The translations under genes and the position numbers were made by a program. Under the pieces are notes generated by a model. That model saw only the letters and a program-made list of their open reading frames with translations. It ran no database searches and was not told where the DNA came from. From NCBI RefSeq assembly GCF_025515305.1, contig NZ_JAOPHT010000016.1, positions 1 to 64,000 on the forward strand: 64,000 nt of DNA, written 5' to 3'. Positions 1-7,916 of this stretch are shown here, one piece after another; position 1 is the stretch's first letter, and every line of letters begins with the position of its first letter. The stretch comes from Roseicyclus sediminis. Its GTDB lineage: Bacteria > Pseudomonadota > Alphaproteobacteria > Rhodobacterales > Rhodobacteraceae.

Positions 1-681
1 CAGCAGGTTCCTGACGTTCGACACGTGCCACCGTCCTCCCCGACGGGTCATCATACCCCGAGCGTTTAGCGCATCTGCCATGGCACGCAGCGTCGTGTGG
101 CCCTCGGCTTTCAGCGCATCCACCACCGGCGCCAGCGCGGCTGCATACTCATCCGCGTTCGAACGCACGGTCTCACGAAGAGCCGCCCCACCTTTCCTTG
201 CCCGCCTGAGCGCGGCGGCCCCGTTCGGGTTGCCCAACTTCACCCCCCGCGCCTTCGCCGCCGCCAGCGCCTCCCTAGTCCGCCGTGAGATCGCCTCCCG
301 CTCCTGCTGCGCGACCAGTGCCATGATGCCCACGGTGAGATCGTTCGCCTCCGGCATGTCGCAGGCCACGAAGCTGACGCCAGCGTCGCGGAGAGTCAGC
401 AGGAAGGCCGCGTTCCGGCTGAGCCGGTCGAGTTTGGCGATGACCAGCGTCGCACCGGTGATCCGTGCGAGCTGCAGCGCCTTCTCCAGTTCCGGCCGGT
501 CGTTCTTCCGCCCGCTCTCCACCTCGGTGAACCGCGCCAGGATCGTGCCGCTCTTGGTCGCGGCGTAGTCGTCAATCGCCATCCGCTGTGCCTCGAGGCC
601 CAGCCCCGACTTGCCCTGTCGCGCCGTCGAGACCCGCTCGTAGGCCACCAGCTTCGGATTTGGGGCAGTATCCCTGATCAT
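1..681 (-). CDS. Serine recombinase/resolvase (3' end cut by window edge)
   Basis: A small serine recombinase of the resolvase/invertase class, which would cut and rejoin DNA through a serine-DNA intermediate. The reverse strand reads open from ATG at 681 to base 1 with no stop (227 codons). The catalytic region has YERVSTARQGKSGLGLEAQ (Ser18 is the presumed nucleophile), followed by AKLDRLSRN and AQQEREAISRRTREAL, the usual dimer-helix region. The last visible residues (RRGGRWHVSNVRNLL) resemble a C-terminal resolvase helix-turn-helix, so only a few residues are probably missing. It follows a phage terminase small-subunit gene on the same strand, where a terminase large subunit would normally be expected, which suggests insertion or deletion. 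Whether it serves a transposon, the prophage or a plasmid-like element cannot be told here. Confidence 0.85.
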   Translation of the reverse strand, partial: MIRDTAPNPKLVAYERVSTARQGKSGLGLEAQRMAIDDYAATKSGTILARFTEVESGRKNDRPELEKALQLARITGATLVIAKLDRLSRNAAFLLTLRDAGVSFVACDMPEANDLTVGIMALVAQQEREAISRRTREALAAAKARGVKLGNPNGAAALRRARKGGAALRETVRSNADEYAAALAPVVDALKAEGHTTLRAMADALNARGMMTRRGGRWHVSNVRNLL

Positions 682-720
682 GTACACACCTGCCTAACGT
701 TCGTTGCGCAGTTCTGTACA
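681..720. promoter_or_regulatory. Paired TGTACA palindromes upstream of resolvase
   Basis: Two identical TGTACA palindromes lie at 681-686 and 715-720, and the first overlaps the start codon of the resolvase gene. The bases between include the palindrome AACGTT. Resolvases often bind a res site next to their own gene and repress themselves, so this is a candidate resolvase binding site or promoter. That role is inferred from position and symmetry only. Confidence 0.35.
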
Positions 721-764
721 TCGAGTTGGCCAACACCTCGTAGGGAATAAGGACCTGCTGCGTT

Positions 765-1280
765 TCAGTCGTCGTAGCTGGAGATCACGCGCACGGCCGG
801 GCGGCCGATATCGCTCCCGGGCCTGTCGTCACTCCCGTCGATCTCGAACTTCGGCTTGAGCGGCACCAGCTCGATGCTGGTGATCCGCGGAGGCCCCTCG
901 TCCTTCAAGATGCTCTCCTTCAGCCGCGAGCGCGCGGATGGCGTCAGACCAAGCTCGGCCATGAACCGCCCCATGAGTTCGAGCTGCTTGTTGGCGATCG
1001 AGAGCCAGGGCGACTGCTGGACGTATCCAGATGGTGTCTTCAGGAGCATTGGTGTCTCCTTCAGCTTCTCCTCGGCCTCGACCCAGCGGGCATAGGCCTG
1101 GCAGTAGGCTGCGAACGCCGCGCGGTCCGCGATGGTCAGCACACCCGCGTCGTGCATGGGCTTCGCGAGCCTCCGCCACTCGGCCTTTGCCACATCCCCG
1201 AGGTGCGGCGGGCAGCGTGGCAGCGCTGCGCCCACCACCTTCACCCCGGTCTTATCAGGCTTCGGCTTGCGTCCCCGCAT
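765..1280 (-). CDS. Phage terminase small subunit, P27 family
   Basis: A 171-aa protein resembling the P27 family of phage terminase small subunits, which recognise viral DNA and recruit the large subunit for packaging. The N-terminus MRGRKPKPDK, the early CPPHLGDVAKAEWRRL stretch and the segment LTPSARSRLKE near the C-terminus fit the family. The start was placed at ATG 1280; a longer frame beginning at 1328 would overlap the upstream gene much more and lacks family resemblance. It overlaps the end of the small membrane protein gene by 26 bases, as compact phage genes do. The expected large subunit is not on its 3' side within the window; a resolvase gene is there instead. Confidence 0.8.
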   Translation of the reverse strand: MRGRKPKPDKTGVKVVGAALPRCPPHLGDVAKAEWRRLAKPMHDAGVLTIADRAAFAAYCQAYARWVEAEEKLKETPMLLKTPSGYVQQSPWLSIANKQLELMGRFMAELGLTPSARSRLKESILKDEGPPRITSIELVPLKPKFEIDGSDDRPGSDIGRPAVRVISSYDD

Positions 1281-1503
1281 GGCGCGCCTCCTTCCGGGTG
1301 AGCCGACCGAACAGACGACGCAAGACATAGCTTCGCAGGATCGAGACCAGCGTGAAGGCGAGGCCCACGAGCAGCATCTGCCGCGTGCGGATCTCGACGC
1401 CCACGAGCGGGAATACCGTGGCCTGGGTGGCGACCGCGAGCCCGTAGCCGACGGCGACGTTGGTCAGGGCCTCGACGAGCGACATGGTGCGCGACTGGCT
1501 CAT
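1255..1503 (-). CDS. DUF7220-like small membrane protein
   Basis: An 82-aa protein with two probable membrane segments (about residues 13-33 and 41-60), then a basic tail containing SYVLRRLFGRL. The start SRTMSLVEALTNVAVGYG resembles a small family that commonly lies just before the terminase small-subunit gene in alphaproteobacterial prophages (DUF7220, as I recall it). The function is unknown. Its start codon overlaps the stop of the upstream methyltransferase by four bases and its end overlaps the terminase gene, so these genes are probably translated from one message. Confidence 0.65.
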   Translation of the reverse strand: MSQSRTMSLVEALTNVAVGYGLAVATQATVFPLVGVEIRTRQMLLVGLAFTLVSILRSYVLRRLFGRLTRKEARHAGTQAEA

Positions 1504-2774
1504 GCCGCCTGTCCCTCGCTCCCCCTGCGCTCTTCGGCGATCTCGTTGTAGGTCCGACCGTCGCCGTCAAGCACCGCCTGCTTGCCAGTAAAGGCCTGCC
1601 AGCGCTGCACGGCCACGTCCACGTAGGCCGGATCGAGTTCCATCGCGTAGGCCGCCCGTCCCGTGGTCTCGGCGGCGATGATCGTGCTGCCCGAGCCCGA
1701 GAACGGCTCGTAAACCGCCTGCCCGGGGCTGGAGTTGTTGAGCATCGGTCGGCGCATGCATTCAACCGGCTTCTGGGTGCCGTGGATCGTGGTCGCGTCC
1801 TGGTCCCGGCTCGGGATCTGCCAGAGCGTCGATTGCGTCCGGTCGCCAGACCAGTGTCCCCTGCCCTTCACCGCGTACCAGCAGGGCTCGTGCTGCCAGT
1901 GGTAGTGCCCGCGCGAGAGCACGTGCCGCTCCTTGGCCCAGATGATCTGCGAGCGGATGTCGAAGCCGCAGGCAACGAGGCTCTCCGCGACCGTGGTGGC
2001 GTGGAGCGCCCCGTGCCAGACATAGGCCACCTCGCCCGGAAACAGCGCCCAGGCCTCGCGCCAGTCGGCCCGGTCGTCGTTCATGACCTTGCCGATGCGC
2101 TTTGTCTCCGAGGCCCCTGCCCTGTTCCGCCAGTCCGGATCGTACTCCACGCCGTAGGGCGGGTCGGTCACCATCAGGTGCGGGCGGACATCACCGAGCA
2201 GGCGCGAGACGTCCGTCGGAGACGTTGCGTCGCCGCAGAGCAGCCGGTGCGAGCCGAGGACCCAGAGATCGCCGGTGCGTGAGACGGGATCGACAGGCGA
2301 CTCGGGCGTGGCTTCCTCCCGCGGGTCGGTCGCACCGTGGCCCAGCAGCGCATCCAGTTCCGCACCGTCGAAGCCGAGACCCCCGAGGTCCACGCCCAGT
2401 TCATCGAGGTCCGCCAGTTCGAGCGACAGCAGTTCCCTGTCCCAGCCTGCCATTTCTGCAAGCCGGTTGTCGGCCAGGATGTAGGCCCGCTTCTGCGTCT
2501 CGCTCAGGTGCGCCAGTTTGATGACCGGGACCTCCGCCAGTCCCAGCTTCCGCGCTGCCATCACCCGGCCATGGCCCGCGATGATGCCATTCGAACCATC
2601 CACCAGCACCGGGTTGTTGAACCCGAACTCCCGGATCGAGGCCGCGATCTGCGCGACCTGTGCCTCGGAATGCGTCCGCGCGTTGTTGGCGAACGGCACG
2701 AGATCGGCGACCGACCGGTGCTCGATCGACCGCGCCCCGTGCGCGCCTTCTGCCGCTGATTTCTTGCCTGCCAT
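1500..2774 (-). CDS. ParB-like / DNA (adenine or cytosine-N4) methyltransferase fusion
   Basis: A 424-aa fusion protein. Residues about 15-110 form a ParB/sulfiredoxin-like domain (GIIAGHGRVMAARKLGL at 63-79). Residues about 165-395 form an amino-methyltransferase with the catalytic DPPY at 204-207 and the SAM-binding FSGSGST at 358-364. Motif IV precedes motif I, the order of beta-class enzymes. No cognate restriction endonuclease is adjacent, so this is best read as an orphan phage methyltransferase that modifies element DNA, perhaps to evade host restriction. The target base and site cannot be predicted. It lies between the primase-helicase gene and the terminase module on the same strand. 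Confidence 0.85.
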   Translation of the reverse strand: MAGKKSAAEGAHGARSIEHRSVADLVPFANNARTHSEAQVAQIAASIREFGFNNPVLVDGSNGIIAGHGRVMAARKLGLAEVPVIKLAHLSETQKRAYILADNRLAEMAGWDRELLSLELADLDELGVDLGGLGFDGAELDALLGHGATDPREEATPESPVDPVSRTGDLWVLGSHRLLCGDATSPTDVSRLLGDVRPHLMVTDPPYGVEYDPDWRNRAGASETKRIGKVMNDDRADWREAWALFPGEVAYVWHGALHATTVAESLVACGFDIRSQIIWAKERHVLSRGHYHWQHEPCWYAVKGRGHWSGDRTQSTLWQIPSRDQDATTIHGTQKPVECMRRPMLNNSSPGQAVYEPFSGSGSTIIAAETTGRAAYAMELDPAYVDVAVQRWQAFTGKQAVLDGDGRTYNEIAEERRGSEGQAA

Positions 2775-2973
2775 ACCCCGCCCCGGAATAACGCCGCCTC
2801 TGAGGCGCAGGATAGCACGAGGCCTAAAGCATTAGAATCCTGACAATAATCGAAGAAGGCCGACAACTACCGCCAGTGCCGCGTGCAGTCCGGAACAGGT
2901 GACACCGTACGATGGCGGCAGGAAAAATGAAGTTGCCTTGGCCTAATTGCAGGTTCGAGTTGAATTTTGCGGA

Positions 2974-5900
2974 TCAGCGGTCTGCGGTTGACCAGCCAGA
3001 CAGTCGGCCAAGACACAACTCGAGTTGCTCCCGCACGTCAGCCTCGTCCCGTTCAAACCACCAGGCACGCTGCCAGCCGCGACCACGGCCGTCCCGCCGG
3101 TAGGCAGCCGATTTAAGGGTCATTTCCCTATAAGTATCATACATAGGGTTTTGACCTTTAAATCCCGCCCGCTCGAAGGCCATCCTCGCCGTGTTCTCGT
3201 TGGCAAAGATGCCCGGATACAGAGCCGCTGCGTCGGCCGGGCTGTCCACCGCCACGCCCGCCAGAAGCATCTGCTGCATGACGTGCGGCTTCACGGCGTC
3301 CCATGACTGCAGCACGTCGTAGACCAGCGGCAGGGCAACGTCGGCCAGCACGTGCACCTCGAGCGGATTATCGGCAGTCCGGTTCACGCCCCTGCCCCGC
3401 CCGATCGCCTGGATCAGCTCGTCGTCGCAGATCGCAGCCCGCAGATCCTCGGCCGTCTCGTCGCGGTGGCGGATCACCCGGACACCGCGGATTGTCCTGT
3501 CCCGCATCCGGATGCCCGCCACTTCCGTCGCGTAGCCGCCCTCGTGCCTCGTCCGGAAGTATCCGCCCGCATCCGCCTCCAGATCGAAGCTTGATGGCAG
3601 CGGACGACCGATGACGATCAGGCAGGCCACGTCCTTGTAGGCGTCGAGACCGGCGAGGTTGTTGAAGTGCAGCGTGGATACGTTCGGGATGCCCGCGAAG
3701 GCCTCCTCGATGGCCTTGTAGGTTATCACCAGCGTGCCGCCCTTGCCATGCCGCAGCGCCTGCCAGCGGACGTAGTCGACGCACTCCCTGAGCCTGTTCT
3801 CGCGGCGCCGGGCCTCTTCCGGCCTGAGCCCCTCCTGCGGGCACAGCATCGACTTGCCGAAGCTGCCGATTACCAAGCGCACGTGCATATGGCGTGCTTC
3901 CGCCTCTATGGTCTCCTTCTCAAGCCCGCGCAGGATTGTTCCGGCGAGCTCCGGGCGCAGCGTGGCATCGAGGTGCAGGACAGGTCGATTGCGGAGGCTC
4001 TCGTGGAGCGGCCTTACGCGGCGAAGCTCAATCCGCGCCCGACCTTCACCGCCTGTGACCTTGAGCCGGCCACTCGAGGCGGCATTGCTCTCCAGAAGCG
4101 CGCCGAGTTCCCGCCAGATGGCGATGCGGTGGTCTATCCGCTGGTTTTGCCGTGCGATCTCGAAGGCCCGCTTCCGCTCGCTCGGCGTCAGTGCCGGCGA
4201 GAGCAAGGGATCAGTCTTCCGCCACTCCTCCAGCCTGGCCGCCTGACGGCAGTCCTCAGCCGTCAGCTCTGCTTTGTTCAATGCCTCCCGGTTCACGTGC
4301 CCCGGCCCAGTCCCCTGCAACGCCTTCACCGCCCTCTGCCTCAAGGCATGGAGATCCGCCATCGCTCCAACAGGTCCGCGCCCGACCGTGGGCCCGCCCA
4401 TGTCGGTGATGCGGTCGCCCATGAGATCCTCGACGTGGATATCCTTGATCGTCTCCAGCGCACGCGGCCAGCAGGCCTCGTCGACGACCATGAGCGCGAT
4501 GTCGTCGGTGTTGAACGGGAGCCCGCTGAACAGCGTGTCGTAAGGCGAGATCACGATCTGGGCCGCGGCCACGTCATCTCGGTTCCGCTGCTTGAGACAC
4601 GTGGAGAAGAACCGACACCGCGCCCCCGACTTCGGCGCACAGATGATCTCCTGGGCGCTTAACCCGGTCTGGTGAGCCGCAGTGACGGCCTCCCGGTCCC
4701 GGCACATCGGCTCGCCCGTAACCGGGTCGTCCCGATCGTATCCGCGGTGGACAGCGACGTTCGCCCCCGCGCGCCGCCACGCCCCTGCCGCCTCTTCGGC
4801 CAGGGCATGACCTGCAACGAAGACGAGCAGCCGGCTGGGGAGCCCCGCTTGCCGCAGCCGCTCGGCCAGCGTCATCAGGTGCCTCCGCGAAGCATGGGAC
4901 TTGCCGAGCCCCACGGTGGCTCGGATGGCAAGGGCGGGCACATGCAGGTCCTTCTGTCGATGCCAGTCGAACACGCGCTCGCAGAAGGTGGACAGCACCT
5001 TGTCGAGCTTATCACGAGCTTCCCCGACCGTGAGCGCCGGCACGTCATACGCGGGTTCCGGTGCGGGCAGATCCCGGCTCTTGAGGCGGCCCTCGCGGTA
5101 CAGCCTGAGCTTGTCCCGGACCTTCGCGCGGGCATGGGGCTCTCGGTAGGGCTGGGCGCCGTCCTTCCGCGGCCGACCGACATCGGTGGTCTCGACGAAC
5201 CGATGCCAGACCCGTGCGCCGAGCATCTCCGCGTCGAGCGGAAGGCCCGCCTCTATGGCGTCGTGGGCCACATGGAAGGCGATGCTGCTGAGCCAGCCGT
5301 CGCGGCCCTCGACCACGATCCCAAAGTCATCCCGAACGGGCCCCGTGCCTGGGGACGGAGGCTTCGTGCGAGGCGCTGACTTCGAGTGCTCGTGCGCATC
5401 TGGCTGGAGGGCGCGCGCCTCGGCCACGAACGCACCGACGGCGTCGGCGTCGACCTGCGGCAAATCACCGATCGGGACATCGAGCGGCGTCTCCCCATCC
5501 GGCCAGTAGTATTGCCGGCCCGTGTCCGGATGGATGCCGAAGGCCAGCACCTGCTGTCCCTGCCCCAGCACCTCGACCTTGCCGGCCGACATCTTCCCGA
5601 ACGGCGTCTCTGTCCGGTAGAGCAGCACCCGCTTCGGCCACAGGCCGACGCGGCGGAGCGTGTCGCCGAACCTCCGTCTCGCCAACGCCTCCACCCTGTG
5701 GGCGAGGTCGGGATCGAGGATGTCGATGTCGATCCCGACGAGGCGCCCGGTCCTCAGGCCGATGCCGTGGTCAGGATACTGTCGTTGCCACGCCGCGATC
5801 TGCGCCTCGTCGAGTGTGACGCTCGTCCAGCGCGCAGGTGCGGGTTTCTTGGCGCCTGGCTTGATCGGCAGCGGCCCGTAACCGTTCTCCCGCAGGATTT

Positions 5901-6009
5901 GCGCCCATTCCCCATATGTCGGATGGCCAGCACGAACGGGGCGGTCGCCTACCGCCCTGTCGTCCGTCTCTCGCTGTTGGTCGGCTCCGATATATGGAGC
6001 CCGATCCAC
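2974..6009 (-). CDS. Primase-polymerase fused to an XPD/DinG-like helicase
   Basis: A 1011-aa replication protein. Residues about 30-200 match the bifunctional primase-polymerase domain: the acidic pair is in VGIDIDILD (D94 and D96), and VLAFGIHPDTGRQYYW at 154-169 carries the usual His. The rest is helicase-like, with a Walker A variant ATVGLGKS at 364-371, a DEAC box at 510-513, and QAIGRGRGVNR near the C-terminus as a motif VI candidate. Between Walker A and the DEAx box are four cysteines (436, 457, 465, 471), then AQIVISPYDTLF, the arrangement of Fe-S helicases such as XPD and DinG. The start is GTG at 6009, three bases after the AlpA-like gene. Probable role: initiating replication of a phage or satellite element. 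Confidence 0.8.
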   Translation of the reverse strand: MDRAPYIGADQQRETDDRAVGDRPVRAGHPTYGEWAQILRENGYGPLPIKPGAKKPAPARWTSVTLDEAQIAAWQRQYPDHGIGLRTGRLVGIDIDILDPDLAHRVEALARRRFGDTLRRVGLWPKRVLLYRTETPFGKMSAGKVEVLGQGQQVLAFGIHPDTGRQYYWPDGETPLDVPIGDLPQVDADAVGAFVAEARALQPDAHEHSKSAPRTKPPSPGTGPVRDDFGIVVEGRDGWLSSIAFHVAHDAIEAGLPLDAEMLGARVWHRFVETTDVGRPRKDGAQPYREPHARAKVRDKLRLYREGRLKSRDLPAPEPAYDVPALTVGEARDKLDKVLSTFCERVFDWHRQKDLHVPALAIRATVGLGKSHASRRHLMTLAERLRQAGLPSRLLVFVAGHALAEEAAGAWRRAGANVAVHRGYDRDDPVTGEPMCRDREAVTAAHQTGLSAQEIICAPKSGARCRFFSTCLKQRNRDDVAAAQIVISPYDTLFSGLPFNTDDIALMVVDEACWPRALETIKDIHVEDLMGDRITDMGGPTVGRGPVGAMADLHALRQRAVKALQGTGPGHVNREALNKAELTAEDCRQAARLEEWRKTDPLLSPALTPSERKRAFEIARQNQRIDHRIAIWRELGALLESNAASSGRLKVTGGEGRARIELRRVRPLHESLRNRPVLHLDATLRPELAGTILRGLEKETIEAEARHMHVRLVIGSFGKSMLCPQEGLRPEEARRRENRLRECVDYVRWQALRHGKGGTLVITYKAIEEAFAGIPNVSTLHFNNLAGLDAYKDVACLIVIGRPLPSSFDLEADAGGYFRTRHEGGYATEVAGIRMRDRTIRGVRVIRHRDETAEDLRAAICDDELIQAIGRGRGVNRTADNPLEVHVLADVALPLVYDVLQSWDAVKPHVMQQMLLAGVAVDSPADAAALYPGIFANENTARMAFERAGFKGQNPMYDTYREMTLKSAAYRRDGRGRGWQRAWWFERDEADVREQLELCLGRLSGWSTADR

Positions 6010-6012
6010 CCG

Positions 6013-6228
6013 CTACCCGCGCGGCCCTTTGCGATGCCGCTCCTCGAAGGCCAGGACGTCGCTGAACCGATAGCGAACCGACCCGCCCATGTAGAACCAC
6101 GCTGGCCCGAAGTGCTCTGCCCGCCAGCGCTCCAGCGTCCGGCCGCTGAGCTTCCAGCGTTCCTCAAGATCGCGCTGGGTCAGGAATGCACCCTGATCGC
6201 GATGACCAAATGTCTCTTGCCCGCTCAT
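6013..6228 (-). CDS. AlpA-like helix-turn-helix regulator
   Basis: A 71-aa DNA-binding protein of the AlpA/excisionase-like winged-helix group. FLTQRDLEERWKLSGRTLER forms the helix-turn-helix, and GGSVRYRFSDVLAFEERHRK forms the wing and final helix, the usual layout. Such proteins activate excision or early genes in prophages and satellites. It is the first gene of the leftward primase-methyltransferase-terminase run and ends three bases before the primase start. It is a clear paralogue of the protein encoded at 7507-7719 on the opposite strand. The 230-base interval to the divergent gene at 6461 probably holds promoters for both directions. Confidence 0.8.
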   Translation of the reverse strand: MSGQETFGHRDQGAFLTQRDLEERWKLSGRTLERWRAEHFGPAWFYMGGSVRYRFSDVLAFEERHRKGPRG

Positions 6229-6460
6229 TGCCCTGCCCGATTGCCCGGTTCATTCGGCGGGCAATTCGCACCGCCGCAGGCATGCACCTGCAGAAATCAG
6301 AATATCACAGACACCTAAGACTTTGTAAGAATGACATTTTCCGCCACGGCGCGCCGAATGACGACATCTGCGGACAGGTCGTATCGGGATATGATGGTTT
6401 GTGGCGGAGCGATTCGCGTGGCGACGTGAATGAAAGCGCATGCAGCAGGGCGGAGTTCCA

Positions 6461-7354
6461 ATGGAGCAGTCGGACGAACAGAGGCAAGAACTTCTGAAAG
6501 CCAAGCTCGGCCAATTGCACGACTGGCAACCGCCGGACCTCGTTCCGTCAATTGGACCAGGCGACCCCGAGGCATTCCAGGAGTTCCGTGCGAAGATCAA
6601 CGCTGTCGCCGAACGCTGCTTCGAGCGCCTTCGCAGCTACTCGGATGACGTTGTCGAAGTTCTGGCAAACGAGACCGAGGCGGATCCCAATGACGTGCGA
6701 GCGGATTGGGATCAGTTCATGCGAGCCGAGATCAGACAGCTCGAGAAAGAAAGACCGCCATGGTTCGCAGGTGGCTTCGGCCACCCAGACTATCAGGCGG
6801 ATTTCGCCTACTGGGCCAGGATGCCCCACTTCACCGTTTCAGAAGTCACATGCCTTTCGGTTGGCGTCGATCCAAGGCACATCCCTCATGACAGACTAGA
6901 ACGGATCAGCAACGCGAAGGATCCGGAAAACCTGTGGCAAGCGATGGCGTTCTTGCGGGATCGCCACGAACTGCTTCAACGGCGGTTCGGTCGCGGGTTG
7001 CGAGACCGACGCGTGAGTGCGTGGGACCTTGTCACTTGGGCCATGCAGATGGACTTCGAGATGCCGGAAGAGTTTCTCGGCCTACTCAAGCGATATCATC
7101 TTGCGGCGGAGGTGGGCCTTGCCGTCGCCGGGACACCTAAGAAGACCGACAAGCGCGAAATCGACAAGATCGCGCAGCTGTTCACGGCCATGGCAATCGC
7201 TTGCTATGGGCATCGCCCCGGGGCTGCCCGAAACACCTCGACCAGCGACATCGCATCACTCGCCGCTGACTTGGGGCTGGAGATCTCGGACGACACGATT
7301 CGAAAATACCTGCGGATCGGCGGCGAGTTCATCCCGGACGACTGGGAACCCTGA
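6461..7354 (+). CDS. Hypothetical protein of the mobile element (297 aa)
   Basis: A soluble, acidic protein of unknown function, not recognised as any named family. The middle contains YWARMPHFTVSEVTCLSVGV, reminiscent of a small predicted-helical unit found in several element-borne hypothetical proteins. The C-terminal 60 residues (STSDIASLAADLGLEISDDT and after) look like a helix-turn-helix-type tail. The ATG at 6461 has a GGCGGAG ribosome site at good spacing; an in-frame ATG at 6440 would add seven residues and has no such site. It is transcribed divergently from the AlpA-like gene and toward the recombinase module. A regulatory or replication-linked role is possible but unsupported. Confidence 0.6.
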   Translation: MEQSDEQRQELLKAKLGQLHDWQPPDLVPSIGPGDPEAFQEFRAKINAVAERCFERLRSYSDDVVEVLANETEADPNDVRADWDQFMRAEIRQLEKERPPWFAGGFGHPDYQADFAYWARMPHFTVSEVTCLSVGVDPRHIPHDRLERISNAKDPENLWQAMAFLRDRHELLQRRFGRGLRDRRVSAWDLVTWAMQMDFEMPEEFLGLLKRYHLAAEVGLAVAGTPKKTDKREIDKIAQLFTAMAIACYGHRPGAARNTSTSDIASLAADLGLEISDDTIRKYLRIGGEFIPDDWEP

Positions 7355-7360
7355 TCGGCG

Positions 7361-7397
7361 CTATTCGGTTAACGAATAGTGGGACGGTTTTTCCCAC
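7361..7397. promoter_or_regulatory. Two adjacent perfect stem-loops
   Basis: CTATTCG and CGAATAG (7361-7367 and 7373-7379) form one perfect hairpin or operator. GTGGGA and TCCCAC (7379-7384 and 7392-7397) form a second, whose loop is T-rich. The pair begins six bases after the stop codon of the 297-aa gene and ends about 110 bases before the second AlpA-like gene. It may terminate the upstream transcript, serve as an operator for one of the two AlpA-like proteins, or both. Confidence 0.45.
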
Positions 7398-7506
7398 CTT
7401 GCCAAGATCTTAGATTTACTCGGGAACGGCGTTCGGCTGTTCTGATACACGCGCCGCTCGCTGTGCCAGTCCTTTTGCGACAGGCACCGACACGAGCGAG
7501 CAGATC

Positions 7507-7719
7507 ATGTCCCGACATGACGAACACCGGCGCACGGACAACCCGTTCATGCTGCGCGAGCGCGACTTGGCGATCCGTTGGAAGATGTCGCGTAGATCGC
7601 TGCAGCGAATGCGCAGGGAACACCGCGGACCGCCGTGGATCATGATCATGGGCTCGGTCAGGTACGCGCTGGAGGATATTCTCAGCTACGAGCAGCGCAT
7701 GAAGCGCGGGGGCGAATGA
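7507..7719 (+). CDS. AlpA-like helix-turn-helix protein
   Basis: A 70-aa predicted DNA-binding protein with MLRERDLAIRWKMSRRSLQR as the helix-turn-helix and MGSVRYALEDILSYEQRMKR as the wing and last helix. It is related along its whole length to the product of 6013-6228. It begins the recombinase module: its stop overlaps the start of the 66-aa gene, which overlaps DUF2924, which overlaps the recombinase, each by four bases. Such tight coupling points to one polycistronic message. Its probable job is control of excision or of the module's own transcription. Confidence 0.75.
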   Translation: MSRHDEHRRTDNPFMLRERDLAIRWKMSRRSLQRMRREHRGPPWIMIMGSVRYALEDILSYEQRMKRGGE

Positions 7720-7916
7720 CCATGAACCCTCTGCACCCCCGCCACCTTACCCCGATGGAACGCCGCCGCGAGTTGTGCCGGCTGCTGGCACTCGGTCTCG
7801 TCCGTCTCCACATGCGCACAGCCGCCGCCGTTGAGCGGGAGACCGGAGACATTCCGCTACACAACTCAGGCGACCGGAGCGGTCATGCGAACCCAAAGCA
7901 TCGGAGAACCGCATGA
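7716..7916 (+). CDS. Small conserved hypothetical of the DUF2924-recombinase module
   Basis: A 66-aa protein (MTMNPLHPRHLTPMERRREL at its start, then a leucine-rich helix and a polar tail). Similar small proteins recur just upstream of DUF2924 and large serine recombinases in alphaproteobacterial elements. No catalytic or DNA-binding motif is evident. The start was chosen at 7716 because it makes a four-base ATGA overlap with the AlpA-like gene; a longer frame from 7635 would run through that gene. Function unknown, possibly an accessory factor of recombination. Confidence 0.6.
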   Translation: MTMNPLHPRHLTPMERRRELCRLLALGLVRLHMRTAAAVERETGDIPLHNSGDRSGHANPKHRRTA

